Source of the DNA: Vibrio sp. B1FLJ16
GTDB taxonomy: Bacteria; Pseudomonadota; Gammaproteobacteria; Enterobacterales; Vibrionaceae
Direction: 5' to 3'
Assembly: GCF_905175385.1 (NCBI RefSeq)
Contig: NZ_HG992749.1
Span: forward strand, 1,178,001 to 1,242,000
DNA length: 64,000 nt
A program made the position numbers and the translations under genes. Below the pieces are notes generated by a model. The model was not told the origin of the DNA. It ran no database searches and saw only the letters and a program-made list of their open reading frames with translations. Positions 36,734 through 46,914 of the stretch are shown here, piece after piece. The stretch's first letter is position 1. Each line of letters starts with the position of its first letter.

Positions 36734-37866
36734 TACAGTTCAAATCCTTCAAAGTCATCTGCGCTTACTTCATTGTCAATCTGACCAACTAAGTAAGATG
36801 AAATTTCAGCTTCCTGAGGAGCAACCTGAACATTATCTGAAGACAACCAAGCATTAATCCAAGGAATTGGGTTGCTTGTTGCATTAGGGTATGCCGCTGG
36901 CAGACCAACTGCCTGCATACGAATGTTCGTGATGTACTCAACATACTGGCTCAGAATGTCTTTGTTCAGACCGATCATTGAACCGTCTTTGAACAGGTAC
37001 TCTGCCCACTCTTTTTCTTGCTCTGCTGCTTCTTTGAATAGGTCAAAACATTCTTGTTTTGCTTCTTCTGCAATCTGCATGAACGTAAAATCATCCTGCC
37101 CGTTGCGTAGCAGGTTGATCATGTGCTGAGTACCGTTCAGGTGAAGGGCTTCATCACGTGCGATCAGTTTGATGATTTTCGCGTTACCTTCCATCAGCTC
37201 ACGCTCTGCGAAAGCAAATGAACATGCAAAACTGACGTAGAAACGAATCGCTTCGAGAGCGTTCACTGACATCAGACAGACGTACAACTTCTTCTTAAGC
37301 TCGTACAGGCTAATCTTAACTGTTTCGCCATTAAGAACGTGTTCGCCTTCACCATAGCGGTGGTAGTCATTGGTCGCTTGAATCAAATCATCGTAGTAGT
37401 GAGCGATGTCTTTGGCACGCTTAAGAATGTGTTCGTTCTCAACGATGTCGTCAAATACTACGCTTGGATCATTTACGATATTACGAATAATGTGCGTGTA
37501 CGAACGAGAGTGAATCGTTTCAGAGAAAGACCAGGTTTCAATCCAGGTTTCAAGCTCAGGCAAAGAAACAAGAGGTAGTAGCGCGACGTTAGGGCTACGG
37601 CCTTGGATTGAATCCAGAAGTGTTTGGTACTTCAGGTTAGAGATGAAGATGTGTTTCTCGTGATCTGGCAGTTTGTTGTAGTCGATACGGTCGCTAGATA
37701 CGTCTACTTCTTCCGGACGCCAGAAGAAAGAAAGCTGCTTTTCGATCAGCTTTTCGAAGATTTCGAATTTTTGCTGGTCGTAGCGAGCCACGTTTACTGA
37801 TTGACCCAGGAACATCGGTTCCTTTAGCTGGTCGTTTTTATTCTGGTTAAAAGTACTGTAAGCCAT
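36733..37866 (-). CDS. nrdB: Ribonucleoside-diphosphate reductase class Ia, beta subunit
   Basis: R2 subunit holding the diferric-tyrosyl radical. The [14 protein letters not shown] segment contains the Glu, His and radical Tyr, and [14 protein letters not shown] the C-terminal iron ligands. The C-terminus ([10 protein letters not shown]) is the peptide that docks on NrdA. 377 aa against 376 in E. coli. Lies 91 bp after nrdA. Confidence 0.97.
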   Translation of the reverse strand: MAYSTFNQNKNDQLKEPMFLGQSVNVARYDQQKFEIFEKLIEKQLSFFWRPEEVDVSSDRIDYNKLPDHEKHIFISNLKYQTLLDSIQGRSPNVALLPLVSLPELETWIETWSFSETIHSRSYTHIIRNIVNDPSVVFDDIVENEHILKRAKDIAHYYDDLIQATNDYHRYGEGEHVLNGETVKISLYELKKKLYVCLMSVNALEAIRFYVSFACSFAFAERELMEGNAKIIKLIARDEALHLNGTQHMINLLRNGQDDFTFMQIAEEAKQECFDLFKEAAEQEKEWAEYLFKDGSMIGLNKDILSQYVEYITNIRMQAVGLPAAYPNATSNPIPWINAWLSSDNVQVAPQEAEISSYLVGQIDNEVSADDFEGFEL

Positions 37867-37957
37867 GATGCCTCAATTCCTTTTAAACCTCCCGCGTTGG
37901 GGAGGTTTTCGATATTCTTTACTAGTTCAGTTATTGCGTATTGTCTGGAACGGAAGA

Positions 37958-40240
37958 TTAAATCTTACAACCGCCGCCTGCGCAATCTTCTTCTTCAGGC
38001 TGAACAGCGTCTTTCTGATCATCCTTCGCGCCGTCACGAGTGTTGTGGTAGTAAAGCGTCTTCACACCAAACTTGTACGCAGTGAGCAGGTCTTGAAGAA
38101 GTTTCTTCATAGGAACCTTACCCGTCTCGTAGCGTGATGGGTCGTAGTTTGTGTTAGCCGAGATAGCCTGATCTACGAACTTCTGCATGATACCAACCAG
38201 GTGTAGGTAGCCATCGTTAGAGCCGATGTTCCACAGTAGCTCGTAGTTATCTTTAAGCTCAGTAAATTCTGGCACAACTTGCTTCAGGATGCCGTCTTTT
38301 GACGCTTTCACTGAAACGTAACCACGTGGCGGCTCAATACCGTTTGTCGCGTTAGAGATCTGAGAAGAAGTCTCAGAAGGCATTAGCGCAGTCAGTGTTG
38401 AGTTACGTAGGCCGTGTTCCATGATTTCTTTACGTAGGCTGTCCCAGTCGTAGTGCAGCGCTTCGTCACAAATCAGGTCGATATCTTTCTTGTAAGTATC
38501 GATTGGCAGCAAACCTTTGGCGTAGTTGGTCTCATTGAATAGCGGACACTTACCTTGTTCTTTCGCTAGCGCTACCGATGCTTTCAATAGGTGGTATTGC
38601 ATAGCTTCGAACGTACGGTGAGTTAGGCCGTTTGCACTGCCATCAGAGTATTTAACGCCATTCTTCGCTAGGTAGTAAGCAAAGTTAATTACACCAACAC
38701 CTAGAGTACGACGGTTCATCGTTGACTTGTAGGCTGCTGGCAGTGGGTAATCTTGGTAATCCAATAGCGCATCAAGAGCACGAACAACCAGATCTGATAG
38801 CTCTTCGAAATCATCTAGAGACTTAATTGCACCAAGGTTAAATGCAGAAAGCGTACACAGTGCAATTTCACCTGAGTCATCTTCAACGTTAGTCAGTGGC
38901 TTGGTCGGAAGTGCGATTTCCAGACACAGGTTAGACTGACGAACCGGAGCAACTTCAGAATCGAACGGGCTGTGAGTGTTACAGTGATCCACGTTTTGGA
39001 TGTAGATACGGCCGGTAGAAGCACGCTCTTGCATCAGCAGAGTGAACATTTCGATTGCTTTAACGGTTTCCTTCTTAACAGAAGGATCGTTCTCGTATTT
39101 AACGTATAGACGCTCAAATTCGTCTTGGTTTTCGAAGAACGCGTCGTATAGCCCAGGTACATCTGACGGAGAGAACAGCGTAATGTTGCCACCTTCAACC
39201 AAACGTTGGTACATCAGTTTGTTCAACTGAACGCCGTAATCCATATGACGAACACGGTTTTCTTCAACACCGCGGTTATTCTTAAGCACCATTAGTGAAC
39301 GTGCTTCACCGTGCCACATCGGGTAGAACACAGTTGCTGCACCACCACGAACACCACCTTGTGAACAGCATTTCACAGCAGTCTGGAAGTATTTGTAGAA
39401 AGGAATACAGCCAGTGTGGAATGCCTCACCGCCACGAATTTCCGAACCCAGAGCACGAATGCGACCCGCGTTGATACCGATACCAGCGCGTTGAGAGACG
39501 TAACGAACAATTGAACTTGCTGTTGCGTTAATAGAATCCAGGCTATCGCCACACTCAATCAGTACACATGAACTGAACTGACGGGTAGGCGTACGTACGC
39601 CAGACATGATTGGCGTAGGCAGAGAAATCTTAAATGTAGACGTCGCATCATAGAAACGTTTGATGTAATCAAGACGCGTATCTTTCGGATACTTAGCGAA
39701 TAGACATGCTGCCACTAGGATGTACAGGAACTGCGCACTCTCATAAATTTGGCCAGAAACACGGTTCTGCACAAAGTACTTACCTTCTAGCTGTTTTACT
39801 GCAGCATACGAGAAGTTAAGGTCACGTTTGTGGTCAATGTACGAATCAAGTTCGTCCAGCTCTGACTTTGTGTAGTCTTCTACGATGTGTTTGTCGTACT
39901 TGCCCATATCAATAAGTTTAGATACGTGATCGTACAGCTTAGGTGGCTCATACTGACCATAAGCTTTTTTACGTAGATGGAATACGGCTAGACGAGCGGC
40001 CAGGTATTGGTAATCAGGTGTCTCTTCAGAGATAAGATCGGCCGCAGATTTGATGATAGTTTCATGGATATCTGACGTTGTGATGCCATCGTAAAACTGA
40101 ATGTGAGCGCGTAGTTCTACCTGAGAGACAGAAACGTTATGCAGGCCTTCTGCTGCCCATGTGATAACGCGGTGGATCTTGTCCAGGTCGATGATTTCTT
40201 TACGGCCATCACGCTTGGTGACGGTAAGTTGTTGGTTCAT
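37958..40240 (-). CDS. nrdA: Ribonucleoside-diphosphate reductase class Ia, alpha subunit
   Basis: Catalytic subunit that reduces NDPs to dNDPs aerobically. An N-terminal ATP-cone (TVTKRDGRKEIIDLDKIHRVITWAAEGL) gives dATP feedback control. Active-site cysteines are in FSSCVLIECGDS, QSNLCLEIALP and IALCTLSAFNLGAI; the C-terminal redox pair is in DCAGGGCKI. PSETSSQISNATNGIEPPRGYVSVK is the conserved late block. 760 aa, E. coli 761. First gene of nrdA-nrdB-yfaE, downstream of NrdR-like boxes. Confidence 0.97.
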   Translation of the reverse strand: MNQQLTVTKRDGRKEIIDLDKIHRVITWAAEGLHNVSVSQVELRAHIQFYDGITTSDIHETIIKSAADLISEETPDYQYLAARLAVFHLRKKAYGQYEPPKLYDHVSKLIDMGKYDKHIVEDYTKSELDELDSYIDHKRDLNFSYAAVKQLEGKYFVQNRVSGQIYESAQFLYILVAACLFAKYPKDTRLDYIKRFYDATSTFKISLPTPIMSGVRTPTRQFSSCVLIECGDSLDSINATASSIVRYVSQRAGIGINAGRIRALGSEIRGGEAFHTGCIPFYKYFQTAVKCCSQGGVRGGAATVFYPMWHGEARSLMVLKNNRGVEENRVRHMDYGVQLNKLMYQRLVEGGNITLFSPSDVPGLYDAFFENQDEFERLYVKYENDPSVKKETVKAIEMFTLLMQERASTGRIYIQNVDHCNTHSPFDSEVAPVRQSNLCLEIALPTKPLTNVEDDSGEIALCTLSAFNLGAIKSLDDFEELSDLVVRALDALLDYQDYPLPAAYKSTMNRRTLGVGVINFAYYLAKNGVKYSDGSANGLTHRTFEAMQYHLLKASVALAKEQGKCPLFNETNYAKGLLPIDTYKKDIDLICDEALHYDWDSLRKEIMEHGLRNSTLTALMPSETSSQISNATNGIEPPRGYVSVKASKDGILKQVVPEFTELKDNYELLWNIGSNDGYLHLVGIMQKFVDQAISANTNYDPSRYETGKVPMKKLLQDLLTAYKFGVKTLYYHNTRDGAKDDQKDAVQPEEEDCAGGGCKI

Positions 40241-40339
40241 TCTGCTTTATTTCCCAAAAAAAACTGATTAAAGCCGTGTTTTTGTCTATTTATATGCAAA
40301 ACTCGTAAATTTTGCGGTGGCTTTGTGATCGGAGTCTAT

Positions 40340-40373
40340 CTATATATTGTAGTGTAAACACAATATATAGGGG
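40340..40373 (-). promoter_or_regulatory. NrdR-box-like inverted repeats upstream of nrdA
   Basis: CTATATATTGTAGTGT (40340-40355) and ACACAATATATAGGGG (40358-40373) form a large imperfect palindrome about 100 bp before nrdA. The second fits the NrdR consensus ACACWAWATATWGTGT at 14 of 16 positions. A weaker match (ACAAGATAGTG, about 40392-40402) lies roughly 30 bp further upstream, a spacing typical of paired NrdR sites. The TATATA stretches could also be the -10 region. The remaining bases to 40642 hold nothing I can name. Confidence 0.65.
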
Positions 40374-40642
40374 TTCAATTGTTTGCGGGTTACAAGATAG
40401 TGCTATTAGTCAGATTGTTCAAGGCACATGTTTGGGATGACTTGTGGATAACTAACAAAATAATTAATTTCAGTAAGTGAACACTAACCGATGAGAAAAG
40501 AGCTGACTTGAATGGTTAAAAGTGCAGTTTTCATATTGGTTTATAAATAACCGAGCTAAAAAATATTTTTCTTGATCTTTGACCATTTTTATCTTTGAAA
40601 AATAGGTCGGCTAATTTGTCATCTGCATCAGGTGTCTTATAT

Positions 40643-40673
40643 GAAAAAGCGGTAGCTTTGTGCTACCGCTTTG
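40643..40673 (-). terminator. ubiG terminator
   Basis: On the minus strand, AAAGCGGTAGC-ACAAA-GCTACCGCTTTTT, about 57 bp beyond the ubiG stop. Confidence 0.85.
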
Positions 40674-40729
40674 GTTGGTTTTCCTGACGTTTTTATCGGC
40701 TGCCGTACTAGGTTGTAACGTCCAAGCAG

Positions 40730-41437
40730 CTAGTATTTTGTCGTGTGGACAATGTAGTTGACGTCTACATTACGGCCAAGTTTATAAGTGTCATTAAGCG
40801 GATTGTAGTGCAGACCGGTAATACCTAACTCTGTAAGATCGGTTTGGTCGATCATTTTCATCATTTCCGCAGGTTTGATGAATTTCTCATGGTCGTGTGT
40901 ACCTTCAGGCACAATCTTAAGTAGTTTCTCTGCGCCAACGATAGCAAATAAGTATGACTTAACGTTTCGGTTCAACGTTGAAAAGAAAACGTGGCCGCCT
41001 GGCTTTACTAATGCTGCACAAGACTGAATAACAGAAAGCGGATCAGGAACATGTTCCAGCATCTCCATACACGTTACTACGTCGTAAGTTCCTGCCTTTT
41101 CTGACGCGTGGTCTTCAATAGTGCTTTGGATGTAGGTGAGCTTGGTGCCTGTTTCTAGTGCATGTAACCGGGCTACTTCCAGCGGCTCTTTGCCCATATC
41201 AAGACCCGTTACAATTGCGCCTTCTTTTGCCATGCTCTCTGCGAGAATGCCACCACCACAACCGACATCGAGTACATGTTTACCAAACAAGCCATTCGCT
41301 TTTTCAAGCACATAATTCAAACGAAGCGGGTTAATTTGATGAAGGGGTTTAAACTCACCTTCTAAATCCCACCAACGAGAAGCCATGTCCTCGAATTTCT
41401 TAATTTCACTTGGATCAACGTTTTGTGCTTTAGTCAT
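40730..41437 (-). CDS. ubiG: Ubiquinone biosynthesis O-methyltransferase
   Basis: SAM-dependent methyltransferase performing both O-methylations of ubiquinone synthesis. SAM motif I is [20 protein letters not shown] (about residues 56-75), followed by [22 protein letters not shown] and [14 protein letters not shown]. The N-terminal [30 protein letters not shown] is diagnostic of UbiG. 235 aa. Divergent from gyrA, as in E. coli. Confidence 0.96.
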   Translation of the reverse strand: MTKAQNVDPSEIKKFEDMASRWWDLEGEFKPLHQINPLRLNYVLEKANGLFGKHVLDVGCGGGILAESMAKEGAIVTGLDMGKEPLEVARLHALETGTKLTYIQSTIEDHASEKAGTYDVVTCMEMLEHVPDPLSVIQSCAALVKPGGHVFFSTLNRNVKSYLFAIVGAEKLLKIVPEGTHDHEKFIKPAEMMKMIDQTDLTELGITGLHYNPLNDTYKLGRNVDVNYIVHTTKY

Positions 41438-41746
41438 AATGGTTGTACTGCATTGAATCTGAGTCGTTTAAGGAGCGTCAGTATACTCTAACGTTTTAAT
41501 AGGGTTAACCGAATAATCTATCTTTTCTGGTCGGCATCCGCATTTTGATTAACATTGGCCGAAATATAACCACTTTTCATAAAGATATAAGATGAGTGTG
41601 CAAATTCTCGACATTTGATTCTCTACAAAGCTCACAACCTGATAAAAGGAGAGGGAAAGGGATGCCGAAGTGAACAAATGTGTGTTATATTTTGCCACCT
41701 TAAACGTATCGTAATTACGATCAGAAAATAGAGGGATAATGGCTCT

Positions 41747-44392
41747 ATGAGCGAGTTAGCTAAAGAGATCACGCCCGTAAACATTGAAGATGAGCTTCGA
41801 GGTTCATATCTAGACTACGCGATGTCAGTAATCGTGGGTCGTGCTCTTCCAGATGTGCGTGATGGCCTAAAACCAGTACACCGCCGCGTTTTATTCGCGA
41901 TGAACGTACTAGGCAACGATTGGAACAAACCATATAAAAAATCAGCCCGTGTTGTCGGCGACGTAATCGGTAAATACCACCCACATGGTGATAGTGCTGT
42001 GTACGACACAATCGTACGTATGGCTCAGCCGTTCTCACTTCGTTATATGCTGGTCGATGGTCAAGGTAACTTTGGCTCAATCGATGGTGACTCTGCTGCG
42101 GCAATGCGTTACACCGAAGTACGTATGGCAAAAATTGCCCACGAACTTTTGGCAGACCTGGATAAAGAAACCGTAGATTACGTACCAAACTATGATGGTA
42201 CCGAGCAAATTCCAGCGGTTCTTCCAACAAAAATTCCAAACCTTCTGGTAAACGGTGCCTCTGGTATCGCGGTAGGTATGGCAACCAACATCCCGCCACA
42301 CAACCTTGGCGAAGTGATTGATGGCTGTCTTGCATACATCAATAATGAAGAAATCACTATTGATGAACTCATGGACTACATCCCAGGTCCGGATTTCCCA
42401 ACTGCTGCATTAATTAGTGGCCGTAAAGGCATTGTAGATGCGTACAAAACAGGTCGCGGCAAGATCTACATGCGTTCTAAAGCGGAAATCGAAACTGAGA
42501 AGAGCGGTAAAGAGACTATCGTCGTTACCGAGATCCCTTACCAGGTGAACAAAGCTCGTCTGATCGAGAAGATTGCAGAGCTGGTCAAGGATAAGAAAGT
42601 AGAAGGCATCAGTGCGCTACGTGACGAATCTGATAAAGATGGTATGCGTATCGTTATTGAATGTAAGCGTGATGCTGTAGGCGAAGTGGTTCTGAATAAC
42701 CTTTACGCCCAGACTCAGCTGCAAACGACTTTCGGTATCAACATGGTAGCGCTGAACAATGGTCAGCCACAGCTATTCAACCTGAAAGATATGTTGAAAT
42801 GCTTTGTGGATCACCGTCGTGAAGTCGTTACTCGTCGTACTATTTTCGAACTTCGTAAAGCTCGTGAACGTGCGCACATCCTTGAAGGCTTAGCGCTAGC
42901 ACTTGCTAACATTGATGAAATCATTGACCTAATCCGTAAAGCGCCTACGCCAGCGGAAGCAAAAGTAGGTCTTATCGCTCGTGGTTGGGATCTTGGCAAC
43001 GTAGCTGCGATGTTAGAGCGTGCTGGTACTGATGCTGCTCGCCCAGAGTGGCTTGAGCCACAATACGGTATCCGTGACGGTCAGTACTTCCTGACTGAGC
43101 AACAAGCACAAGCTATTCTGGATCTGCGCCTGCACAGATTGACAGGTCTTGAACACGAGAAGATTCTTGGTGAATACAAAGAGCTTCTGGAAGAAATCGC
43201 TGAGTTAATGCACATTCTTGCAAGCACTGAGCGTTTGATGGAAGTGATTCGTGAAGAGCTAGAAATCGTTCGTGACAGCTTCGGCGATGCTCGTCGTACT
43301 GAAATTACTGCAGCTAGCCATGACATTGACATGGAAGAGCTGATCGCTCGTGAAGACGTCGTTGTGACTCTGTCACACGAAGGTTACGTTAAGTACCAAG
43401 TCCTAAGCGATTACGAAGCTCAGCGCCGTGGTGGTAAAGGTAAGAGTGCAACCCGAATGAAAGATGAAGACTACATTGAGCGTCTTCTAGTGGCGAATAC
43501 TCACGACAACATTCTATGTTTCTCTACTCGCGGCAAGACATACCGTCTTAAAGTGTACCAACTTCCGTTAGCGAGCCGCACTGCTCGTGGTAAGCCGATC
43601 GTCAACATCCTGCCATTGGAAGAAGGTGAGCGTATAACTGCAATTCTTCCTGTCGATGAGTTCTCAGCTGATAAGTTTATCTTCATGGCAACTGGCGACG
43701 GTACCGTTAAGAAGACTTCTCTGGATCAGTTTGCAAATGTGCGTGCCAACGGTCTAATCGCAGTAAACCTGCGTGACGATGACTCATTGATCGGTGTAGA
43801 TATCACCAATGGTGATAGCGACATCATGCTTTTCTCTAAAGCGGGTAAAGTAGTTCGCTTTAGTGAAGACAAAGTACGTGCAATGGGACGTACAGCCGCT
43901 GGTGTACGTGGTATGAAGCTGGCAGACGACGATCAAGTAGTATCGCTGATTGTTCCTGCTAACGAAGGCGATATCCTAACTGTTACACAAAATGGTTATG
44001 GTAAGCGTACTGAGCTTGCTGAATACCCAACTAAAGGGCGTGCAACTCAGGGCGTTGTGTCTATCAAAGTTTCTGAGCGTAACGGCCCGGTAGTTGGTGC
44101 AGTACAGGTAGAAGAAGGTGATGAGATGATGATGATCACTGACGCTGGTACTCTTGTACGTACACGTGTAGCTGAAGTTAGTCAGGTTGGCCGTAATACC
44201 CAAGGTGTTACACTGATCCGTACTGCAGAAGATGAATCAGTTGTTGGTCTTCAGCGTATCGACGAAGTTGAAGAAGTAGAATTGCCAGAAGGCGAAGAAG
44301 CGGAAGCAACTGAAGCAGTTGAAGCGAATGCTGAACAACAAGCTCCTGAAGCGCCTGCCGAGGATGATTCGGCAGAAGATACTGAAGAATAA
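41747..44392 (+). CDS. gyrA: DNA gyrase subunit A
   Basis: Type II topoisomerase subunit that breaks and rejoins DNA to add negative supercoils. The active-site tyrosine is in [15 protein letters not shown] (Tyr122 by E. coli numbering). The quinolone-resistance region reads [15 protein letters not shown], with Ser83 and Asp87 both wild type. The C-terminal beta-pinwheel carries the GyrA-box QRRGGKGKS, and the tail is strongly acidic ([20 protein letters not shown]). 881 aa. An extended -10 (TGTTATATT at 41683-41691) about 55 bp upstream is a likely promoter. Confidence 0.98.
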   Translation: MSELAKEITPVNIEDELRGSYLDYAMSVIVGRALPDVRDGLKPVHRRVLFAMNVLGNDWNKPYKKSARVVGDVIGKYHPHGDSAVYDTIVRMAQPFSLRYMLVDGQGNFGSIDGDSAAAMRYTEVRMAKIAHELLADLDKETVDYVPNYDGTEQIPAVLPTKIPNLLVNGASGIAVGMATNIPPHNLGEVIDGCLAYINNEEITIDELMDYIPGPDFPTAALISGRKGIVDAYKTGRGKIYMRSKAEIETEKSGKETIVVTEIPYQVNKARLIEKIAELVKDKKVEGISALRDESDKDGMRIVIECKRDAVGEVVLNNLYAQTQLQTTFGINMVALNNGQPQLFNLKDMLKCFVDHRREVVTRRTIFELRKARERAHILEGLALALANIDEIIDLIRKAPTPAEAKVGLIARGWDLGNVAAMLERAGTDAARPEWLEPQYGIRDGQYFLTEQQAQAILDLRLHRLTGLEHEKILGEYKELLEEIAELMHILASTERLMEVIREELEIVRDSFGDARRTEITAASHDIDMEELIAREDVVVTLSHEGYVKYQVLSDYEAQRRGGKGKSATRMKDEDYIERLLVANTHDNILCFSTRGKTYRLKVYQLPLASRTARGKPIVNILPLEEGERITAILPVDEFSADKFIFMATGDGTVKKTSLDQFANVRANGLIAVNLRDDDSLIGVDITNGDSDIMLFSKAGKVVRFSEDKVRAMGRTAAGVRGMKLADDDQVVSLIVPANEGDILTVTQNGYGKRTELAEYPTKGRATQGVVSIKVSERNGPVVGAVQVEEGDEMMMITDAGTLVRTRVAEVSQVGRNTQGVTLIRTAEDESVVGLQRIDEVEEVELPEGEEAEATEAVEANAEQQAPEAPAEDDSAEDTEE

Positions 44393-44417
44393 CTTTCAGT
44401 TTTTAAAACTTAAATCT

Positions 44418-44446
44418 AAAAGCCGAGCGTAATGCTCGGCTTTTTT
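44418..44446 (+). terminator. gyrA terminator
   Basis: AAAAGCCGAGC-GTAAT-GCTCGGCTTTTTT, 26 bp beyond the gyrA stop. Confidence 0.9.
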
Positions 44447-44460
44447 GTATCGGAGTAAAT

Positions 44461-44624
44461 AATACCAATCACAGTAAATAAGTGATCAGAAATAGCGCAG
44501 GAAAAACGCTTGAGAACAAGGCGACATTTTTCGATAAGTAGCTATTCTACAATCAAAAATTGCAACGAAGTTATCGAGTGATTTAACCAGCTAGAATGAC
44601 CAGTTATTTACTACGATTGGTATA
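44461..44624. repeat. Palindrome-ended Vibrio repeat, copy A
   Basis: A 164-bp element with ends AATACCAATC and GATTGGTATA. The interior contains ACAAGGC (44516), TAGCTATTCTAC (44539) and AACGAAG (44564). It is inverted relative to copies B (26529-26706) and C (36285-36446). Non-coding. Confidence 0.82.
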
Positions 44625-44952
44625 AATACACAAATGAAATTAGTTGCATTTAAGGTGTATACGTACGGAATTAAATAACAGAATATAAGCGTACGCAGTT
44701 TAGTATTATTTATTTCGCTATTGGCTGAGGATAACAAGTTAATATGCCAGCTAATTAAGAATTAGCTTATATAATAAGACCGAAGGCTAGTTTATTATCT
44801 TATGTATAAACTCGGGGCTATGGCCATCCTACTCTCAAACTTCTAAGACTTTGTTAATGAGGCTTGGCTAGACATCAGCTAAGCACAGCGAAATCATTTA
44901 GTTAGTCATATCTGATTCTCAACATAATTCTATTAAGATCTTTTTCTGGAAA

Positions 44953-45003
44953 TTGATCTCTATTTAGATCAAGTTAATATTACATTGTTAATGTGATTAT
45001 AAT
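44953..45003 (+). promoter_or_regulatory. Inverted repeat and -10 element before the 62-codon ORF
   Basis: TTGATCT-N6-AGATCAA (44953-44972) is a perfect interrupted palindrome; TATAAT follows at 44998-45003, so the palindrome would overlap the -35 area. The half-site resembles Fnr (TTGAT/ATCAA), but the N10 distance between those pentamers does not fit an Fnr site. The long stretch 44625-44952 carries some short inverted repeats (for example CTAATTAAGAATTAG at 44752) and no gene I can support. Confidence 0.45.
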
Positions 45004-45126
45004 TCCATAATTTGCAATAAACTGTGCATATAACAAACAGAATGTTATTATTTCCAAATAATTTATGCAGGCCCCAGAATATAGCAAATCAAAGTATTTG
45101 AACTGGATAAGTAATAAAAGAGCTAA

Positions 45127-45315
45127 GTGGGTATACGAGTGGATGTAGTTATATCGCAGTTAAGAAAGGATTTTCATGCGCGTATTCGTGCATTGCAGGC
45201 ACCTAAGTTGCCACAAGTCACTTCGACTCTCGCGGTTTTAACCGACGAGGAAATTCGGGAGCTCGAAGCAGTATGGATAGAATTTGCAGTCTGGAAGCGT
45301 CGCCAGACACACTAA
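45127..45315 (+). CDS. Small hypothetical protein, 62 aa
   Basis: I do not recognise this protein. It starts at GTG 45127 with a weak GAG upstream (an in-frame GTG at 45139 is an alternative). It is basic at the start (RKDFHARIRALQ), then TSTLAVLTDEEIRELEAVWIEFAVWKRRQTH, which should form one amphipathic helix. There is no signal peptide or membrane segment. In favour of a real gene: a candidate promoter/operator upstream and a strong terminator 28 bp after the stop. Against: no clear Shine-Dalgarno. It could instead be part of a non-coding transcript. Confidence 0.5.
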   Translation: MGIRVDVVISQLRKDFHARIRALQAPKLPQVTSTLAVLTDEEIRELEAVWIEFAVWKRRQTH

Positions 45316-45343
45316 CTCCTGTTTTAGACGTCAGCATTCATTG

Positions 45344-45373
45344 ACCCCAGGCAAAAATTGTCTGGGGTTTTTT
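45344..45373 (+). terminator. Terminator after the 62-codon ORF
   Basis: CCCCAG-GCAAAAATTGT-CTGGGG followed by TTTTTTATT. Confidence 0.82.
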
Positions 45374-45583
45374 ATTGTAGTTTTACAGAAATGTTATATT
45401 ATAACACTCCAATCGCGTAGAACTGGGTTGATACTTTAGCTACTGGTTTCAGTAAATGATTTACCATCAGTGATCTGAACATTGAAAAATGTGGTATCAA
45501 TCCCCATAGTTGATAAGCAATGGGTGTATCCCATGAATGTAATAATAAAAACGCATCAAGAATTAAATCGAGTGAGTATAGAT

Positions 45584-46180
45584 ATGGCGGAAGTACGTGC
45601 CAGAGTAGATTTTAAAGTCGGCGCCAAGAGTGACATTGATGCTGAAATTCTGTCTTTCCGTGGCCTGAAGACAGATAAAGAGCATGTAGCAGTCATCTTT
45701 AATCAAGCGGATCAGACACAAGATACGCCCTTGGTGCGTATGCATTCTGAGTGTCTTACAGGCGATGTTTTTCACTCTTCTCGTTGTGACTGTGGTGAAC
45801 AGTTAGAGGAAACGATACAACGTATGGGAGCAAGTGGCGGTATTATACTGTATTTGCGCCAGGAAGGTCGTGGTATTGGTCTTTACAATAAGATTGATGC
45901 GTATCAGTTACAAAGCCAGGGCATGAACACTTACGAAGCCAATAATCATCTTGGCTTTGATGACGACCTGCGTGATTTCACAGAAGCGGCTCAAATGCTG
46001 CAAGCTCTGGGTGTTAACAAGATTCGTCTGGTGACCAACAATCCGAAAAAGATTCGCGAATTATCGGAATACGGAATCGAAATTGTGGAAGTGGTTAATA
46101 CCTCAGCTCATATCAAAGACGGTAATGAAAGTTACCTAAAAGCAAAAGTTTCGCACGGAAAGCACAATCTTAAGGTTTAG
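45584..46180 (+). CDS. ribA: GTP cyclohydrolase II
   Basis: Opens GTP to the first pyrimidine intermediate of riboflavin synthesis. Zinc cysteines and substrate site are in [24 protein letters not shown]; the catalytic [16 protein letters not shown] and TNNPKKI motifs are present. The frame is open from 45482 (TTG) with an ATG at 45533, but the ATG at 45584 ([13 protein letters not shown]) gives 198 aa, close to the 196 of E. coli RibA, and has GAGTGAG upstream; the longer forms remain possible. It stands alone, outside a rib operon, and I see no FMN riboswitch in front. Confidence 0.9.
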   Translation: MAEVRARVDFKVGAKSDIDAEILSFRGLKTDKEHVAVIFNQADQTQDTPLVRMHSECLTGDVFHSSRCDCGEQLEETIQRMGASGGIILYLRQEGRGIGLYNKIDAYQLQSQGMNTYEANNHLGFDDDLRDFTEAAQMLQALGVNKIRLVTNNPKKIRELSEYGIEIVEVVNTSAHIKDGNESYLKAKVSHGKHNLKV

Positions 46181-46212
46181 TTCTTCAGGTAGCTTTCTAA
46201 CTTAACTATACG

Positions 46213-46253
46213 TAAAAAAACACCCTCAAACTTCGCGCTTGAGGGTGTTTTTA
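46213..46253. terminator. Bidirectional terminator between ribA and the YdcF-like gene
   Basis: AAAAACACCCTCAAAC/CTTGAGGGTGTTTTT stem around a TTCGCG loop, with A and T runs at both ends. Confidence 0.9.
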
Positions 46254-46275
46254 CGTTTTAAGTGACCTAGTTGTA

Positions 46276-46914
46276 TTAAACCAAGTTACATCCGAATTTT
46301 GCCAGTAGTACTTGATAAGACGACTCGACATGTTCCGGTATTACTTGTTCGGTCTGGAATCCTTTCTCTGGGTAGTCTTTGACCCGAGAATAATCTTCTA
46401 AAAGTGCTTCCAGAACCATCATCAGCGTCATATCTTCATTGATGTATTCGAAGAATGGGTGAGCGGTTGAGCTCACTTGCAGGAGTGAATAGGGCGCTTG
46501 CCACTGCTTTTCGAAGGTAGCAATGGCACGGCGTTCCATAAATGGCTTTTGTACTAGGATAAAGGAGTCACACTGTACCCCTTTTTCTTTGAGCAATTTT
46601 TCGGTGAAGCGAACATTTTCTCCGCTGTTTGTTGATTGTGTTTCCAACAAAATTGCATCGCTCGGGACGCCAGATGCGCGGGCAATATCAGCAAATGTTT
46701 CAGCCTCACTTTTGTCAAATAAACCATCGGTAAAGCGGCCTTCGCCACCTGAAAATACGATAAACGGAGCGAGTTTTTGATGGTAAAGCTGTGCTGCGTG
46801 CTCTGCCACGCGGACATCATTGCTGCACATGACAAATAAGCAGTCTGCGGGCTTTAGTTCATGTTTGAGTTGCATGAAATCCCACAACGTTTCTATGTGT
46901 TGGTATAGCTTCAT
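46276..46914 (-). CDS. YdcF/DUF218 family protein
   Basis: A 212-aa member of the ElyC/SanA/YdcF family. The family core is seen in order: ADCLFVMCSNDVRVAEHAAQLYHQ, FIVFSGGEGR, KSEAETFADIARASGVPSDAILLETQSTNSGENVRFT and ILVQKPFMERRAIATFEKQW. There is no N-terminal membrane anchor, so it is YdcF-like (cytoplasmic) rather than SanA-like. E. coli YdcF binds SAM; a reaction is not established to my knowledge. It overlaps the upstream SDR gene by four bases (ATGA), so the two are cotranslated. Confidence 0.85.
   Translation of the reverse strand: MKLYQHIETLWDFMQLKHELKPADCLFVMCSNDVRVAEHAAQLYHQKLAPFIVFSGGEGRFTDGLFDKSEAETFADIARASGVPSDAILLETQSTNSGENVRFTEKLLKEKGVQCDSFILVQKPFMERRAIATFEKQWQAPYSLLQVSSTAHPFFEYINEDMTLMMVLEALLEDYSRVKDYPEKGFQTEQVIPEHVESSYQVLLAKFGCNLV

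Noticed and set aside
41769..42335. 188-aa minus-strand frame opposite gyrA
   Set aside because: Antisense shadow of the conserved gyrA N-terminus with improbable composition.
44953..44972. Fnr site before the 62-codon ORF
   Set aside because: The half-sites TTGAT and ATCAA are ten bases apart rather than four, so it is kept only as an unnamed palindrome.
45376..45583. FMN riboswitch before ribA
   Set aside because: None of the conserved FMN-element blocks is seen; the gap is short and AT-rich.
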